In this document: one piece after another, positions 1 to 7,485 of the stretch
How the letters are laid out: each line of letters starts with the position of its first letter
Numbering within the stretch: position 1 is the first letter of the stretch
From: Solobacterium sp.
GTDB lineage: Bacteria; Bacillota_I; Bacilli_A; Erysipelotrichales; Erysipelotrichaceae
Length of the DNA stretch: 37,983 bases
Reading direction: 5' to 3'
NCBI GenBank assembly: GCA_017421125.1
Contig: JAFOMZ010000198.1
Location: 1 to 37,983 of the forward strand
Translations under genes and position numbers: made by a program
Notes under the pieces: model-generated
What the model was told of the DNA's origin: nothing
Database searches by the model: none
What the model saw: the letters and a program-made list of their open reading frames with translations, nothing else

Positions 1-36
1 AACATTTTTAGAAGAAGGACGAATAGAAATACGCAT
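1..36 (-). CDS. Start of an unidentified leftward gene (partial)
   Basis: Reading leftward from an ATG at 36, twelve sense codons run to the window edge (MRISIRPSSKNV). A purine-rich stretch reading GAGGGTG on the minus strand (44-50) precedes the ATG, and an extended -10 box (TGCTATAAT, 55-63) lies just upstream. Only the N-terminus is present, so no product can be named. It would be divergent from hpf. The call rests on the ATG, Shine-Dalgarno and promoter arrangement rather than on homology. Confidence 0.4.
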   Translation of the reverse strand, partial: MRISIRPSSKNV

Positions 37-54
37 AAAGAGGCACCCTCATAT

Positions 55-63
55 ATTATAGCA
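55..63 (-). promoter_or_regulatory. Extended -10 promoter for the leftward gene
   Basis: On the minus strand this reads TGCTATAAT, a TGN-extended consensus -10. No good -35 is visible 17 bases upstream. The predicted start point falls very close to the ribosome binding site, so the leader would be very short. Confidence 0.4.
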
Positions 64-84
64 TATCCTATGATATCCTACGAT
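63..84. repeat. Two overlapping copies of a 12-base direct repeat
   Basis: ATATCCTATGAT (63-74) and ATATCCTACGAT (73-84) differ by one base and recur with a 10-base period, one helical turn. They lie immediately upstream of the leftward -10 box, where a regulator binding the same face of DNA could sit. No known regulator is recognised. Confidence 0.35.
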
Positions 85-238
85 ACTCAAAATCGACAAA
101 TTTGACAATTTAAACGATAAAAAAACGCGATGTTTATGCGCGCTGTTCAAATTACTATATTTTTCTAACTGTCAAACTTCCGTGATGTGACACAGTCCTG
201 TTTTTGTATATTCAAAAGGGTATAACCGTTTGAAATTA

Positions 239-273
239 TGGTATACTGAAATCAGTTAATGGTACGTGGTACC
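239..273 (+). promoter_or_regulatory. hpf promoter with downstream palindrome
   Basis: TGGTATACT (239-247) is an extended -10 element without a convincing -35. About 14 bases downstream, near or just after the expected start point, lies GGTAC-GTG-GTACC (261-273), a 13-base inverted repeat that could be an operator. The remaining 37-238 stretch is AT-rich and shows no open frame I would defend. Confidence 0.4.
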
Positions 274-366
274 GCTTGTGAAATATCATAGAAACAGGTG
301 ATCGAAATGCGCATGCTTTTGATGTAAAGAAAAACAATTATATCCGATAGAAAGAGAGGAACAATT

Positions 367-891
367 ATGCGTTTTGAGATTATTGGAAAAAACATTACAA
401 TTACCGATTTGATGCGCAGCAAAATTGAGAAGAAACTTTCCGCTCTGGAAAAGTATCTGCTGATCGATTCGGACACGAAGGCAAGAGTTGTCGCAAGGGT
501 GTATCCGAGTTCACAGAAGATCGAAGTTACGATCCCGACAAAAGTCGGTATCCTGCGTTCAGAAGTCAATCATGAAGATCTGTATGCGGCGATCGATATC
601 GCGGTCGACAAACTGGAAGACCAGCTGCGCAGACAGAAGACAAGACTGAACAGAAGACATCGTGAATCGCTTGCTGAAGCATTCCTGGAGGAAGCTGCGG
701 AAGCTGAAGAAAAGATCGTTCCGGTCAAGACAAAGACCATCCAGGCAACGAAGCTTGATCTGGATGAAGCGATCATGCAGATGGAACTGAGCGGCCATGA
801 CTTCTATATCTACACCGACGAGGAAACAGACAGGATCTCTGTCGTATACCTGCGTAATGACGGTGACTACGGAGTAATTGAAGTAGAATAA
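367..891 (+). CDS. hpf: Ribosome hibernation-promoting factor, long form
   Basis: A 174-residue cytoplasmic protein that dimerises 70S ribosomes into inactive 100S particles in stationary phase or stress. The N-terminal ~100 residues form the RaiA/HPF ribosome-binding domain (MRFEIIGKNITITDLMRSKI, with the basic helix DQLRRQKTRLNRRHR near 80-95). A charged linker leads to the C-terminal dimerisation domain from ~118, with the family signature around LDEAIMQMELSGHDFYIY and YLRNDGDYGVIEVE. Length matches long HPF of Gram-positive bacteria (~175-190). The start follows GAGAGGAA with good spacing. It has its own promoter and a strong terminator, so it is probably monocistronic. Confidence 0.96.
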   Translation: MRFEIIGKNITITDLMRSKIEKKLSALEKYLLIDSDTKARVVARVYPSSQKIEVTIPTKVGILRSEVNHEDLYAAIDIAVDKLEDQLRRQKTRLNRRHRESLAEAFLEEAAEAEEKIVPVKTKTIQATKLDLDEAIMQMELSGHDFYIYTDEETDRISVVYLRNDGDYGVIEVE

Positions 892-909
892 ATGCATAAG
901 ACATACAGG

Positions 910-935
910 CTGTACCCGCAAGGGTACAGTTTTTT
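910..935 (+). terminator. Intrinsic terminator of hpf
   Basis: CTGTACCC (910-917), a GCAA tetraloop and GGGTACAG (922-929) form a perfect 8-bp stem followed by six T. Confidence 0.92.
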
Positions 936-972
936 AAATGCTGTGCTGCAGGTGATCAGGATACCCGGAAAC

Positions 973-981
973 TGCTATAAT
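973..981 (+). promoter_or_regulatory. Extended -10 promoter of the flavoprotein operon
   Basis: TGCTATAAT is a consensus extended -10. The -35 region is weak. It lies 30 bases upstream of the chosen start at 1011. Confidence 0.6.
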
Positions 982-1010
982 GAATAGTGGCTTTCAGGAG
1001 AGGCATGAAG

Positions 1011-2381
1011 ATGAAATATGATGTAATGATAATCGGGGCAGGTCCCGGCGGGATCTACTCGGCATATGAACTGATCAGGAACAGACCTGATCTGAAGATC
1101 GCGGTACTGGAGTCCAGACACAAACTGGAAAACAGGCACTGCCCGATCGACGGGAAAAAGATCACCGGCTGTGTGAACTGCAAAAGCTGCGCGATCATGA
1201 ACGGCTTCGGCGGAGCAGGTGCTTTCTCGGACGGAAAATACAATATTACGAATGATTTCGGCGGTACCCTGTATGAGTTCATCGGCAGGGACACGGCCAT
1301 CGATCTGATGAATTACGTGGACAGGATCAACCTCGAACACGGCGGCGAAGGAACAAAGCTGTATACGACAGCAGGCAGTGAATTCAAAAAGATCTGCATG
1401 CAGAACAAACTGACGCTGCTCGAGGCATCTGTCAGACACCTGGGAACGGACATCAACTACAAGGTACTGGAAAACCTGTACCGTGAGATGGAACCGCACG
1501 CAGACTTCTTCTTCGATACCCCGGTCAGACATGTCAGGGTGATCGACGGAGGATATGAGGCAGTCCTTGATCAGGGAAGCGTCACGGCAGACAGGTGCAT
1601 CGTATCTGTCGGCAGGTCCGGATCCAAGTGGATGGAAAAGATCTGCCGTGAACTCGGGATCAAAACGAAATCCAACCGTGTGGACATCGGCGTCAGGGTA
1701 GAGATCCCGGCAGTGATCTTCTCACACCTGACCGATCAGCTGTATGAGTCCAAGATCGTATACAGAACAGAGAAATTCGAAGACAATGTCCGTACGTTCT
1801 GCATGAATCCCCATGGGATCGTCGTCAATGAAAACACCAACGGCATCGTGACCGTCAACGGACACAGCTTTGAAGCAGAAGACAAGAAGACGGACAACAC
1901 GAACTTTGCGCTGCTGGTTTCCAAAAACTTCACGGAACCGTTCAACGATTCCAACGGATATGGTGAATCCATCGCCAGACTGTCCAATATGCTCGGCGGA
2001 GGCGTGATCGTCCAGAGATTCGGCGACCTGGAACGCGGCAGACGCTCTACGGTAAAGCGGATCGAAGAAGGGCATGTACGCCCGACGCTCAATGCGACGC
2101 CAGGCGACCTGAGCCTTGTACTTCCTAAGAGGATCCTGGATGGCATCATTGAGATGATCTACGCCCTGGACAAGATCGCTCCGGGCACTGCCAATGACGA
2201 TACACTCCTGTATGGGGTCGAGGTCAAGTTCTACAATATGGAAGTCAAACTGAAAAAGAACATGGAGACCAAGTATCCCGGACTGTATATGATCGGAGAC
2301 GGCAGCGGTGTAACGCATTCACTCTCGCACGCATCGGCAAGCGGTGTCTTTGTGGCACGTGATATCCTGAAGTCTTTATGA
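1011..2381 (+). CDS. FAD-dependent oxidoreductase of the COG2509 type
   Basis: A ~456-residue flavoprotein of the uncharacterised FAD-dependent dehydrogenase family. It opens with a Rossmann dinucleotide motif (DVMIIGAGPGGIYSAYEL), then a Cys cluster (CPIDGKKITGCVNCKSC) and the family signature NGFGGAGAFSDGKY. It ends with an FAD-closing segment, MIGDGSGVTHSLSHASASG. Substrate and electron acceptor are unknown. In frame, GTG at 987, ATG at 1005 and ATG at 1011 are possible starts. AGGAG at 996-1000 is best spaced for 1011 and too close for 1005. The gene overlaps the next by an ATGA, which suggests coupled translation with the phosphatase. Confidence 0.88.
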   Translation: MKYDVMIIGAGPGGIYSAYELIRNRPDLKIAVLESRHKLENRHCPIDGKKITGCVNCKSCAIMNGFGGAGAFSDGKYNITNDFGGTLYEFIGRDTAIDLMNYVDRINLEHGGEGTKLYTTAGSEFKKICMQNKLTLLEASVRHLGTDINYKVLENLYREMEPHADFFFDTPVRHVRVIDGGYEAVLDQGSVTADRCIVSVGRSGSKWMEKICRELGIKTKSNRVDIGVRVEIPAVIFSHLTDQLYESKIVYRTEKFEDNVRTFCMNPHGIVVNENTNGIVTVNGHSFEAEDKKTDNTNFALLVSKNFTEPFNDSNGYGESIARLSNMLGGGVIVQRFGDLERGRRSTVKRIEEGHVRPTLNATPGDLSLVLPKRILDGIIEMIYALDKIAPGTANDDTLLYGVEVKFYNMEVKLKKNMETKYPGLYMIGDGSGVTHSLSHASASGVFVARDILKSL

Positions 2382-2971
2382 GGGTATATATTCTCAGGCA
2401 CGGGCAGACCGATAAGAACAAACAGAACGTGCTCCAGGGCCGCAGCGACCTCCCAATGAATGAGGCAGGCCTGCATCAGGCGGAGGAAACAGGCGCGTAT
2501 TTCCGGTCAGCAGGGATCCGTTTTGACAGGGTATTTTCCAGCCCGCTGTCCAGAGCTGTCCGGACGGCAGAACTGGCAGCGCCCGGACAGGAAGTCCTGA
2601 AGGATGACCGGCTGCTGGAAATGGATTACGGTCCGTATGAAGGAAGCTCGCTGGAATCCCCGGCACCGGAGATCATTGAATTTTTCCGGGACTTTGTGCA
2701 CAATCCTGCACCGGCCGGCATGGAGAGCCTTGCTTCGGTCACAGAACGTCTTGGATCATTCCTGGATGAACTGGCTGAAACATGCGGCGCGTCCGAAAAC
2801 ATCCTGATATCGACACACGCGATCGCCATGAAAGGGGCACTGGAATACCTGATGCCCGAAGCAAAAGGAAGCTGGTGGTCGACATATATCGGAAACTGTG
2901 CTGTGTATATGACAGAATACAGAGACGGCGCATACTCAGAACCACAGGAGATCAAAATGAAAACGCGGTGA
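2378..2971 (+). CDS. Histidine phosphatase family protein (phosphoglycerate mutase-like)
   Basis: A 197-residue member of the histidine phosphatase superfamily. The catalytic RHGQTDKN motif is at residues ~7-14, followed by LQGRSDLPMNEAG, SPLSRAVRTAE, the proton-donor region LEMDYGPYEG and the second catalytic His in ISTHAIAMK. All key residues are present, so it should be an active phosphatase. The substrate (sugar phosphate, cofactor precursor or other) cannot be told from sequence, and the protein is short for a true glycolytic mutase (~230-250). It starts inside the flavoprotein stop codon (ATGA). Its own stop lies in the loop of the terminator. Confidence 0.88.
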   Translation: MRVYILRHGQTDKNKQNVLQGRSDLPMNEAGLHQAEETGAYFRSAGIRFDRVFSSPLSRAVRTAELAAPGQEVLKDDRLLEMDYGPYEGSSLESPAPEIIEFFRDFVHNPAPAGMESLASVTERLGSFLDELAETCGASENILISTHAIAMKGALEYLMPEAKGSWWSTYIGNCAVYMTEYRDGAYSEPQEIKMKTR

Positions 2972-2983
2972 GCCGCGTTTTTT
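2960..2983. terminator. Bidirectional terminator between convergent genes
   Basis: AAAACGCGG (2960-2968), loop TGAG, CCGCGTTTT (2973-2981) plus further T. The stem is flanked by A on the left and T on the right, so it can serve both the rightward phosphatase operon and the leftward membrane protein gene. The loop contains the TGA stop of the phosphatase. Confidence 0.9.
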
Positions 2984-3648
2984 CATGCAAAGATCGTCAC
3001 GTACTGGAGTACCAGCATAATGATCGTAAATGATATGATGCCGGGAATAAATGAATGGGACTGGTTGTACAGATATGACATGGTGCAGATCAGCAGTACA
3101 TTGTACAGGTATGTTCTGACCAGCAGTCCGAGATCACCGAACGGTACGAAGACCACTGTATACAGGATCCCGAACAGGAACCCTGATGCAAGGATGATCA
3201 GCGCTTCCCGGTCACGGATGTCCAGATGATCCGTAAGACATTTGAAACTGATATTGACGATGAATCCGAGGACGACACTGTATGCCAGCATGACCGCCGG
3301 CGCCGAGAACAGATAATTGTTCACCGTAGCCGCGTCAGGCAGCGGGATATATCCCTTCAGGAACGTCTGATTGACCCAGGTCAGGACCGCGATCATGATG
3401 GTCCCGACGACCGTATAGATCAACGCGTCTTTCGGATTGGCCTTTGCCCGGTTGTAATGGATACCGAACAGGTTCCAGTCATATATGATCAGTATCAGTC
3501 CCGTCAGATTCAGGGTGAATGTCATCGCTGCCGTTTCATTTCCGACGATCATCAGGACAAGCCTGAAGACGACCGGTATCATGCAGAAAACAAGCAGTGA
3601 TATGACGATCCGTTTCATTGAAAGTGATGACTGATATTTAACGCGCAT
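2983..3648 (-). CDS. Polytopic membrane protein, possibly CPBP-like
   Basis: A 221-residue protein with about six to eight hydrophobic segments. Two C-terminal stretches recall a degenerate CPBP/Abi protease-like domain: DREALIILASGFLFGILY, in the place of the EExxxR helix, and SHSFIPGIISFTIIML, in the place of the last His/Asn helix. The usual paired Glu and the expected Arg are not present, so catalytic activity is doubtful and the assignment is tentative. The ATG at 3648 is preceded on the minus strand by AGAGGT with suitable spacing. The gene stands alone and converges on the histidine phosphatase. Confidence 0.72.
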   Translation of the reverse strand: MRVKYQSSLSMKRIVISLLVFCMIPVVFRLVLMIVGNETAAMTFTLNLTGLILIIYDWNLFGIHYNRAKANPKDALIYTVVGTIMIAVLTWVNQTFLKGYIPLPDAATVNNYLFSAPAVMLAYSVVLGFIVNISFKCLTDHLDIRDREALIILASGFLFGILYTVVFVPFGDLGLLVRTYLYNVLLICTMSYLYNQSHSFIPGIISFTIIMLVLQYVTIFA

Positions 3649-3731
3649 GAATACCTCTTTTTCCGAACCTGACGTATCTGCAGGTTACTGATTAATGATA
3701 CTGGAAGCCGGTCTGATTCGCAAGTTCTGAC

Positions 3732-3806
3732 TGACGGTCCGTCAATTTTTTCGGTGACGCGCAAATATCGCCCCTTTATTTACGGCAGTACCGAAGTTCG
3801 GTTTTT
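3732..3806. other. Intergenic palindromes between divergent genes
   Basis: The 200 bases between the leftward membrane gene and the gene at 3852 contain TGACGGTCCGTCA (3732-3744) followed by ATTTTTT, and ACCGAAGTTCGGT followed by TTTT (about 3790-3806). Each is a near-perfect palindrome with almost no loop. They could be operators or weak terminators. I see no convincing promoter hexamers here. Confidence 0.35.
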
Positions 3807-3851
3807 ATGTATCTGTATATATGAAATACTGCGGTCGGGAGGTGTCATACG

Positions 3852-4202
3852 ATGGCAGCAGAGAAGAACGAATCAAACGACAGAGAGTATTCAAAAGAGC
3901 AGTATGAACTGATCGCCGGATATGTCGGCAAAACATACCAGAGATCGAAAAACAGGATGGAACTGGACCGCAGCGCTGACATGATCAGCGAACCTGACAG
4001 CACCTACGCGGACGACGCGAAACTGGTCTATTATGTTGACCGCTGTCTGCTGGAATGCGACCGTACAGCACAGCTGATCATACGCCGGGAGTTTCTCGAG
4101 GAAAGCGAACATAAATGGTACGAGCAGTATTTCTCCAGAAGTACGTTTTACCGCCTGAAAGCAGATGCCGTGAAGCAGTTTGTTGACTGCCTGGATCTCT
4201 GA
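3852..4202 (+). CDS. Small conserved protein resembling MG284/MPN403 family
   Basis: A 116-residue, highly charged, predicted helical cytoplasmic protein without signal peptide or membrane segment. The C-terminal segment KWYEQYFSRSTFYRLKADAV, ending in a short hydrophobic helix, resembles the conserved 'YYSxSTYYRxxxxAxxxFL' end of the MG284/MPN403 family of Mollicutes and relatives, as I remember it. The function of that family is unknown. The tail also looks like a small helix-turn-helix recognition motif, so DNA binding is a possibility (inference). GGGAGG lies 8 bases before the ATG. It appears monocistronic. Confidence 0.7.
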   Translation: MAAEKNESNDREYSKEQYELIAGYVGKTYQRSKNRMELDRSADMISEPDSTYADDAKLVYYVDRCLLECDRTAQLIIRREFLEESEHKWYEQYFSRSTFYRLKADAVKQFVDCLDL

Positions 4203-4523
4203 AGGATCAGCGTCCGGCAGGATCTCCATGATCCCGGGCTCTGTTTCATGCGCTGATATTCGGCAGGCCTGCCCGGCAGCGGGTCTGCAGGCATTATACT
4301 GTATAACACGATACCTGCCGGTCTGAGAGACCGTTTTCCGCCGCAGTCTGATCGAAAATTGAACAATTCATCCGTCAAAAAATAATCGGGGAAAGCCTGC
4401 AGAATTGCTGTCGCTGACAGTTTTTCAGCGGCTGCTGACTGACTGTGCAAAGCGGAAGAGGCGGGGCAATTCGTTCATTGCCTAGATCACAGATTGATGT
4501 TAGTATTATTACAAGGAGTGCCT
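4203..4523. other. Non-coding stretch with hairpins and the acyl carrier promoter
   Basis: No gene is visible. It holds TTATAC-T-GTATAA (4294-4306), a 13-base palindrome. Two short terminator-like hairpins follow: CGGTCT-GAG-AGACCG with TTTT (4319-4337) and CTGTC-GCT-GACAG with TTTTT (4408-4425). A possible promoter for the next gene is TTGCCT (4478-4483), 17-base spacer, TAGTAT (4501-4506). The inverted repeat GGCAAT-6-ATTGCC (4465-4482) overlaps its -35, as an operator would. Confidence 0.45.
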
Positions 4524-4757
4524 ATGGATCATCTGTCTGAACTGGTACAATTGCTGCAAAATTTCAAACCGGAACTGGACGGTTCCGACATGACAGCTTC
4601 TTTCACAGAATTGGGAATGGATTCATATGATGTGGTGGATTTTATTATGTCGGTCGAGAAACATTTCAACATTGCGGTCGATGACAGTCAGATCATGGCA
4701 CTGGAGAGCATAAACGATGTAAATAATATCATCGATCAGTATAACAAGGAGGATTGA
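4524..4757 (+). CDS. Acyl carrier protein
   Basis: A 77-residue acidic acyl carrier protein. The phosphopantetheine attachment serine is Ser34 in ELGMDSYDVVDFIM, followed by the usual helix III-IV pattern (VEKHFNIAVDDSQI). Canonical fatty-acid ACPs read DSL; here it is DSY, so this may be a specialised paralogue rather than the main AcpP. No acyltransferase, synthase or phosphopantetheinyl transferase is nearby. Instead it sits 2 bases upstream of ptsI, where ptsH (HPr) would be usual. I chose the ATG at 4524 because AAGGAG lies at the right distance; an upstream in-frame TTG at 4494 lacks one. Confidence 0.88.
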   Translation: MDHLSELVQLLQNFKPELDGSDMTASFTELGMDSYDVVDFIMSVEKHFNIAVDDSQIMALESINDVNNIIDQYNKED

Positions 4758-4759
4758 AA

Positions 4760-6469
4760 ATGCTGAAAGGTATTGCTGCTTCATCAGGTGTTGCTATCGC
4801 GAAGGTTTACAAACTACAGCAGCCGGTTCTTGAGATCGTCAGAAAAGACGCTGAACCGGAAGAAGAACTCAAAAAGCTGGATGCTGCTTTCACAAAGACT
4901 GTATCTGACGTCGAGAAGATCAAAGAAGTTGCATCCAAGAGTCTGAAAGCTGAAGAACTTGCTGTTTTCGATGCGCATCTGATGATGGCTAATGACCCGG
5001 AACTCCGCGGTCAGATCGAAGATATGATCAAGAATGACAGAGTCAATGCTGAATTTGCTACCGAACAGGTCGCAAACATGATGGTCATGATCTTTGAATC
5101 GATGGAAGATGCTTACATGAGAGAAAGAGCTGCCGACATTAAGGACGTTACATTCCGTCTGAAGTGCAACCTCTGCGGTAAGGAAATTCCGAATCTTGCT
5201 ACACTTGACGAACCGGTCGTTATCGTTGCAAAGGATCTGACACCTTCCGATACTGGTTCCCTGAACAAACAATTCGCTAAGGGTTTCGCAACAGAGATCG
5301 GCGGCAGAACAAGCCACAGCGCGATCATGGCAAGATCCCTCGAGATCCCGGCAGTTGTCGGCGTTAAAGGAATCCTTGAAGAAGCGAAAGACGGCGATCC
5401 TGTTATCCTCGATGCTCTTGATGGAACAGTTATCCTGAATCCGACACCGGAACAGGTTGCTGAATTCGAAAAGAGAGGCGAAGAATACCAGAAGGAAAAG
5501 GAAGCTCTCAAGGCTATGAAGGATCAGCCTTCCGTATCCACAGACGGTCACAAAGTACTGCTCGTCGGCAACATCGGTTCTCCTGCAGATGTTGAAGGCG
5601 TTCTGGAAAACGGCGGCGAAGGCGTTGGTCTGTTCCGTACAGAATTCCTTTATATGAAGAGCGAAGATGACTTCCCGGATGAAGATACACAGTTCGCTGC
5701 TTACAAGCAGGTCCTGGAAGGCATGGGAGGCAGACCGGTCGTTATCCGTACACTGGATATCGGCGGTGATAAGAAGCTGAAGTACTATCAGTTCGAAGAA
5801 GAAATGAACCCGTTCCTCGGCGTTCGTGCTGTTCGTTTCTGCCTCATCCGCAAGGATATCTTCCGCACACAGCTGAGAGCTCTGCTCCGTGCTTCCGCAT
5901 TCGGCAAGCTCTGCATCATGTTCCCGATGATCGCAACTGTCGGCGAATTCAAAGAAGCTAAGAAGTGCTATGACGATGCACGCGCTGAACTGATCGCTGA
6001 AGGCGTCAAAGTCGGTGATGATGTCGAAGTCGGCTGCATGATCGAGATCCCGGCTGCTGCAGTTCTGGCAGACCAGCTGTCCAAGTTTGCAGACTTCTTC
6101 TCGATCGGAACAAACGACCTGATCCAGTACTCCATGGCTGCAGACCGTATGAGTGAACCTGTATCCTATCTGTACCAGCCGCTGAACCCGTCCATTCTCC
6201 GTCTCATCAAGATGACGATCGACGGTGCTCACAAGAACGGTAAGTGGTGCGGTATGTGCGGTGAGATGGCCGGTGATGAACTGGCAGCTCCTGTACTGCT
6301 CGGTCTCGGACTGGATGAATTCTCCATGAGCGCAACATCCATCCTGCGTGCACGCCGTATGATCAACGGCCTCAGCTATGCTGAAATGCAGGGACTGGCT
6401 GCGAAAGCAGTTGAATGCGACACGGAAGAAGAAGTTTCCGAACTGATCAAGAACTGCATCGGCAAATAA
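4760..6469 (+). CDS. ptsI: Phosphoenolpyruvate-protein phosphotransferase (PTS enzyme I)
   Basis: A 569-residue cytoplasmic enzyme that takes phosphate from PEP onto a histidine and passes it to HPr. The N-terminal HPr-binding helical domain is followed by the swivelling domain with the active His at about residue 186 (GGRTSHSAIMARSLEIPAVVG). The C-terminal PEP-binding barrel shows GVGLFRTEFLYM, FRTQLRALLRAS, MFPMI, GCMIEIPAA, FFSIGTNDLIQY and the active-site Cys in WCGMCGEMAGD. The start at 4760 is 7 bases after AAGGAGG; an in-frame TTG at 4754 overlaps the ACP stop. Codons are strongly biased (GCT, GTT), as expected of a highly expressed gene. No ptsH or PTS permease gene is in the window. 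Confidence 0.97.
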   Translation: MLKGIAASSGVAIAKVYKLQQPVLEIVRKDAEPEEELKKLDAAFTKTVSDVEKIKEVASKSLKAEELAVFDAHLMMANDPELRGQIEDMIKNDRVNAEFATEQVANMMVMIFESMEDAYMRERAADIKDVTFRLKCNLCGKEIPNLATLDEPVVIVAKDLTPSDTGSLNKQFAKGFATEIGGRTSHSAIMARSLEIPAVVGVKGILEEAKDGDPVILDALDGTVILNPTPEQVAEFEKRGEEYQKEKEALKAMKDQPSVSTDGHKVLLVGNIGSPADVEGVLENGGEGVGLFRTEFLYMKSEDDFPDEDTQFAAYKQVLEGMGGRPVVIRTLDIGGDKKLKYYQFEEEMNPFLGVRAVRFCLIRKDIFRTQLRALLRASAFGKLCIMFPMIATVGEFKEAKKCYDDARAELIAEGVKVGDDVEVGCMIEIPAAAVLADQLSKFADFFSIGTNDLIQYSMAADRMSEPVSYLYQPLNPSILRLIKMTIDGAHKNGKWCGMCGEMAGDELAAPVLLGLGLDEFSMSATSILRARRMINGLSYAEMQGLAAKAVECDTEEEVSELIKNCIGK

Positions 6470-6484
6470 TCAAATCCGTTGTAT

Positions 6485-6519
6485 AATCGGGATGTACGGA
6501 AGTACATTCCGATTTTTTT
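6485..6519 (+). terminator. Strong terminator of ptsI with a nested -10 box
   Basis: A 13-bp stem with one G-U pair closes on a GGAA tetraloop: the left arm ends GATGTAC, the right arm begins GTACATT, and seven T follow. TATAAT (6482-6487) overlaps the base of the left arm. RNA started from it would lack most of that arm and could escape termination, feeding the glycosyltransferase genes 16 bases downstream. Confidence 0.9.
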
Positions 6520-6535
6520 GTATACGGAGATACCT

Positions 6536-7006
6536 ATGAAAAAGATCCTTTTTATCTCAAGCACCGGAGGACACCTGACAGAACTGCTGCAGCTGTCACC
6601 GATGTTTGAAAACTGTGATTTTCATCTGATCACGGAAAATACAGAGTCCAATCAGCCGTTAAAGGAAAAATACGGTGACCGTTTTGACACGCTTGTATTC
6701 GGCACAAAGGTCCATCTGTTTACGTATCTCTTCAAATTCGCATACAACTGCCTGAAATCGCTCTGGCTGTACTTCAAGATCAGACCCGATTACGTGATCA
6801 CAACAGGCACGCATACGGCGGTACCGATGTGCAGGATCGCGCACATATTCCATAAAAAGGTGATCTGGATCGAAACGATGGCCAACGCCAGGACTGCAAC
6901 AGCAGCCGGTAAAATGGTCTATCCGATCGCTGATCTGTTTATTGTCCAGTGGGAAAGCATGCTGGAGATCTATCCGGATGCTGTATGCTGGGGGTGGGTA
7001 TTCTGA
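6536..7006 (+). CDS. Alg14-like subunit of a glycosyltransferase (PssD/EpsE type)
   Basis: A 156-residue protein homologous to the membrane-anchoring subunit of Alg13/Alg14-type UDP-sugar transferases (bacterial PssD, CpsF and EpsE pairs). It starts with MKKILFISSTGGHLTELLQL, the GGH glycine loop. A hydrophobic segment (LFTYLFKFAYNCLKSLWLYF) leads to PDYVITTGTHTAVPMCRIA, then KVIWIETMANARTATAAGK. The C-terminal ADLFIVQWESMLEIYPDAV matches the conserved end of the family. It would recruit the catalytic partner encoded next to the membrane to add the second sugar of an exopolysaccharide or cell-wall glycan. GGAG precedes the ATG at 6536. The stop overlaps the next start (TGATG). Confidence 0.9.
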   Translation: MKKILFISSTGGHLTELLQLSPMFENCDFHLITENTESNQPLKEKYGDRFDTLVFGTKVHLFTYLFKFAYNCLKSLWLYFKIRPDYVITTGTHTAVPMCRIAHIFHKKVIWIETMANARTATAAGKMVYPIADLFIVQWESMLEIYPDAVCWGWVF

Positions 7007-7485
7007 TGATACTGGTAACGTTAGGCACACAGGACAAGCAGTTCCCGCGTCTGCTGCAGGCTGTGCAGAAGGCGATCGATGACGGGACGATCACGGACAA
7101 GGTCGTTGTCCAGGCAGGGCATACCGTATTTGACAGCAAGGATATGGACGTGTTCAGCTTCATACCGACAGACCGCTTTGCGGAATATCTTGAGCAGGCG
7201 GATATGATCATCACCCATGGCGGGGTAGGAACGATCATGACTGCCCTGAAAGAAAAAAAGATCATTCTCGGAGCTGCCCGTCTGACACAGTACGGGGAAC
7301 ACCAGAATGACCATCAGATCCAGCTTCTCGAAGCATTTGACCAGGCAGGCTACCTGATCTACATGAAAGACCTGTCGGACATCACGCCTTATCTGAAACA
7401 GGCGGAATCATTCGAACCAAAGCCTTATCAAAGCAATACTTCAGCCTTTATCGCAAAACTGGAGGACTGGATCGAACATCACTGA
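7006..7485 (+). CDS. Alg13-like catalytic subunit of the glycosyltransferase (PssE/EpsF type)
   Basis: A 159-residue GT28-fold C-terminal half. MILVTLGTQDKQFPRLLQAV is the typical N-terminus. The nucleotide-sugar-binding signature is ADMIITHGGVGTIMTALKEKKIILGAARLTQYGEHQNDHQIQL. With the preceding gene it forms a two-subunit glycosyltransferase acting on a lipid-linked acceptor at the cytoplasmic face. No other polysaccharide genes are close, so the polymer made is unknown. I chose the ATG at 7006 because it overlaps the partner's stop; a longer in-frame start at 6949 would lie inside the partner gene. The 3' end overlaps the convergent DUF1836 gene by 7 bases. Confidence 0.9.
   Translation: MILVTLGTQDKQFPRLLQAVQKAIDDGTITDKVVVQAGHTVFDSKDMDVFSFIPTDRFAEYLEQADMIITHGGVGTIMTALKEKKIILGAARLTQYGEHQNDHQIQLLEAFDQAGYLIYMKDLSDITPYLKQAESFEPKPYQSNTSAFIAKLEDWIEHH

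Noticed and set aside
4814..6232. A 472-codon open frame on the minus strand opposite ptsI
   Set aside because: ptsI is certain, and its biased codons leave the opposite strand open. The antisense product is Cys- and His-rich without family motifs or a ribosome site.
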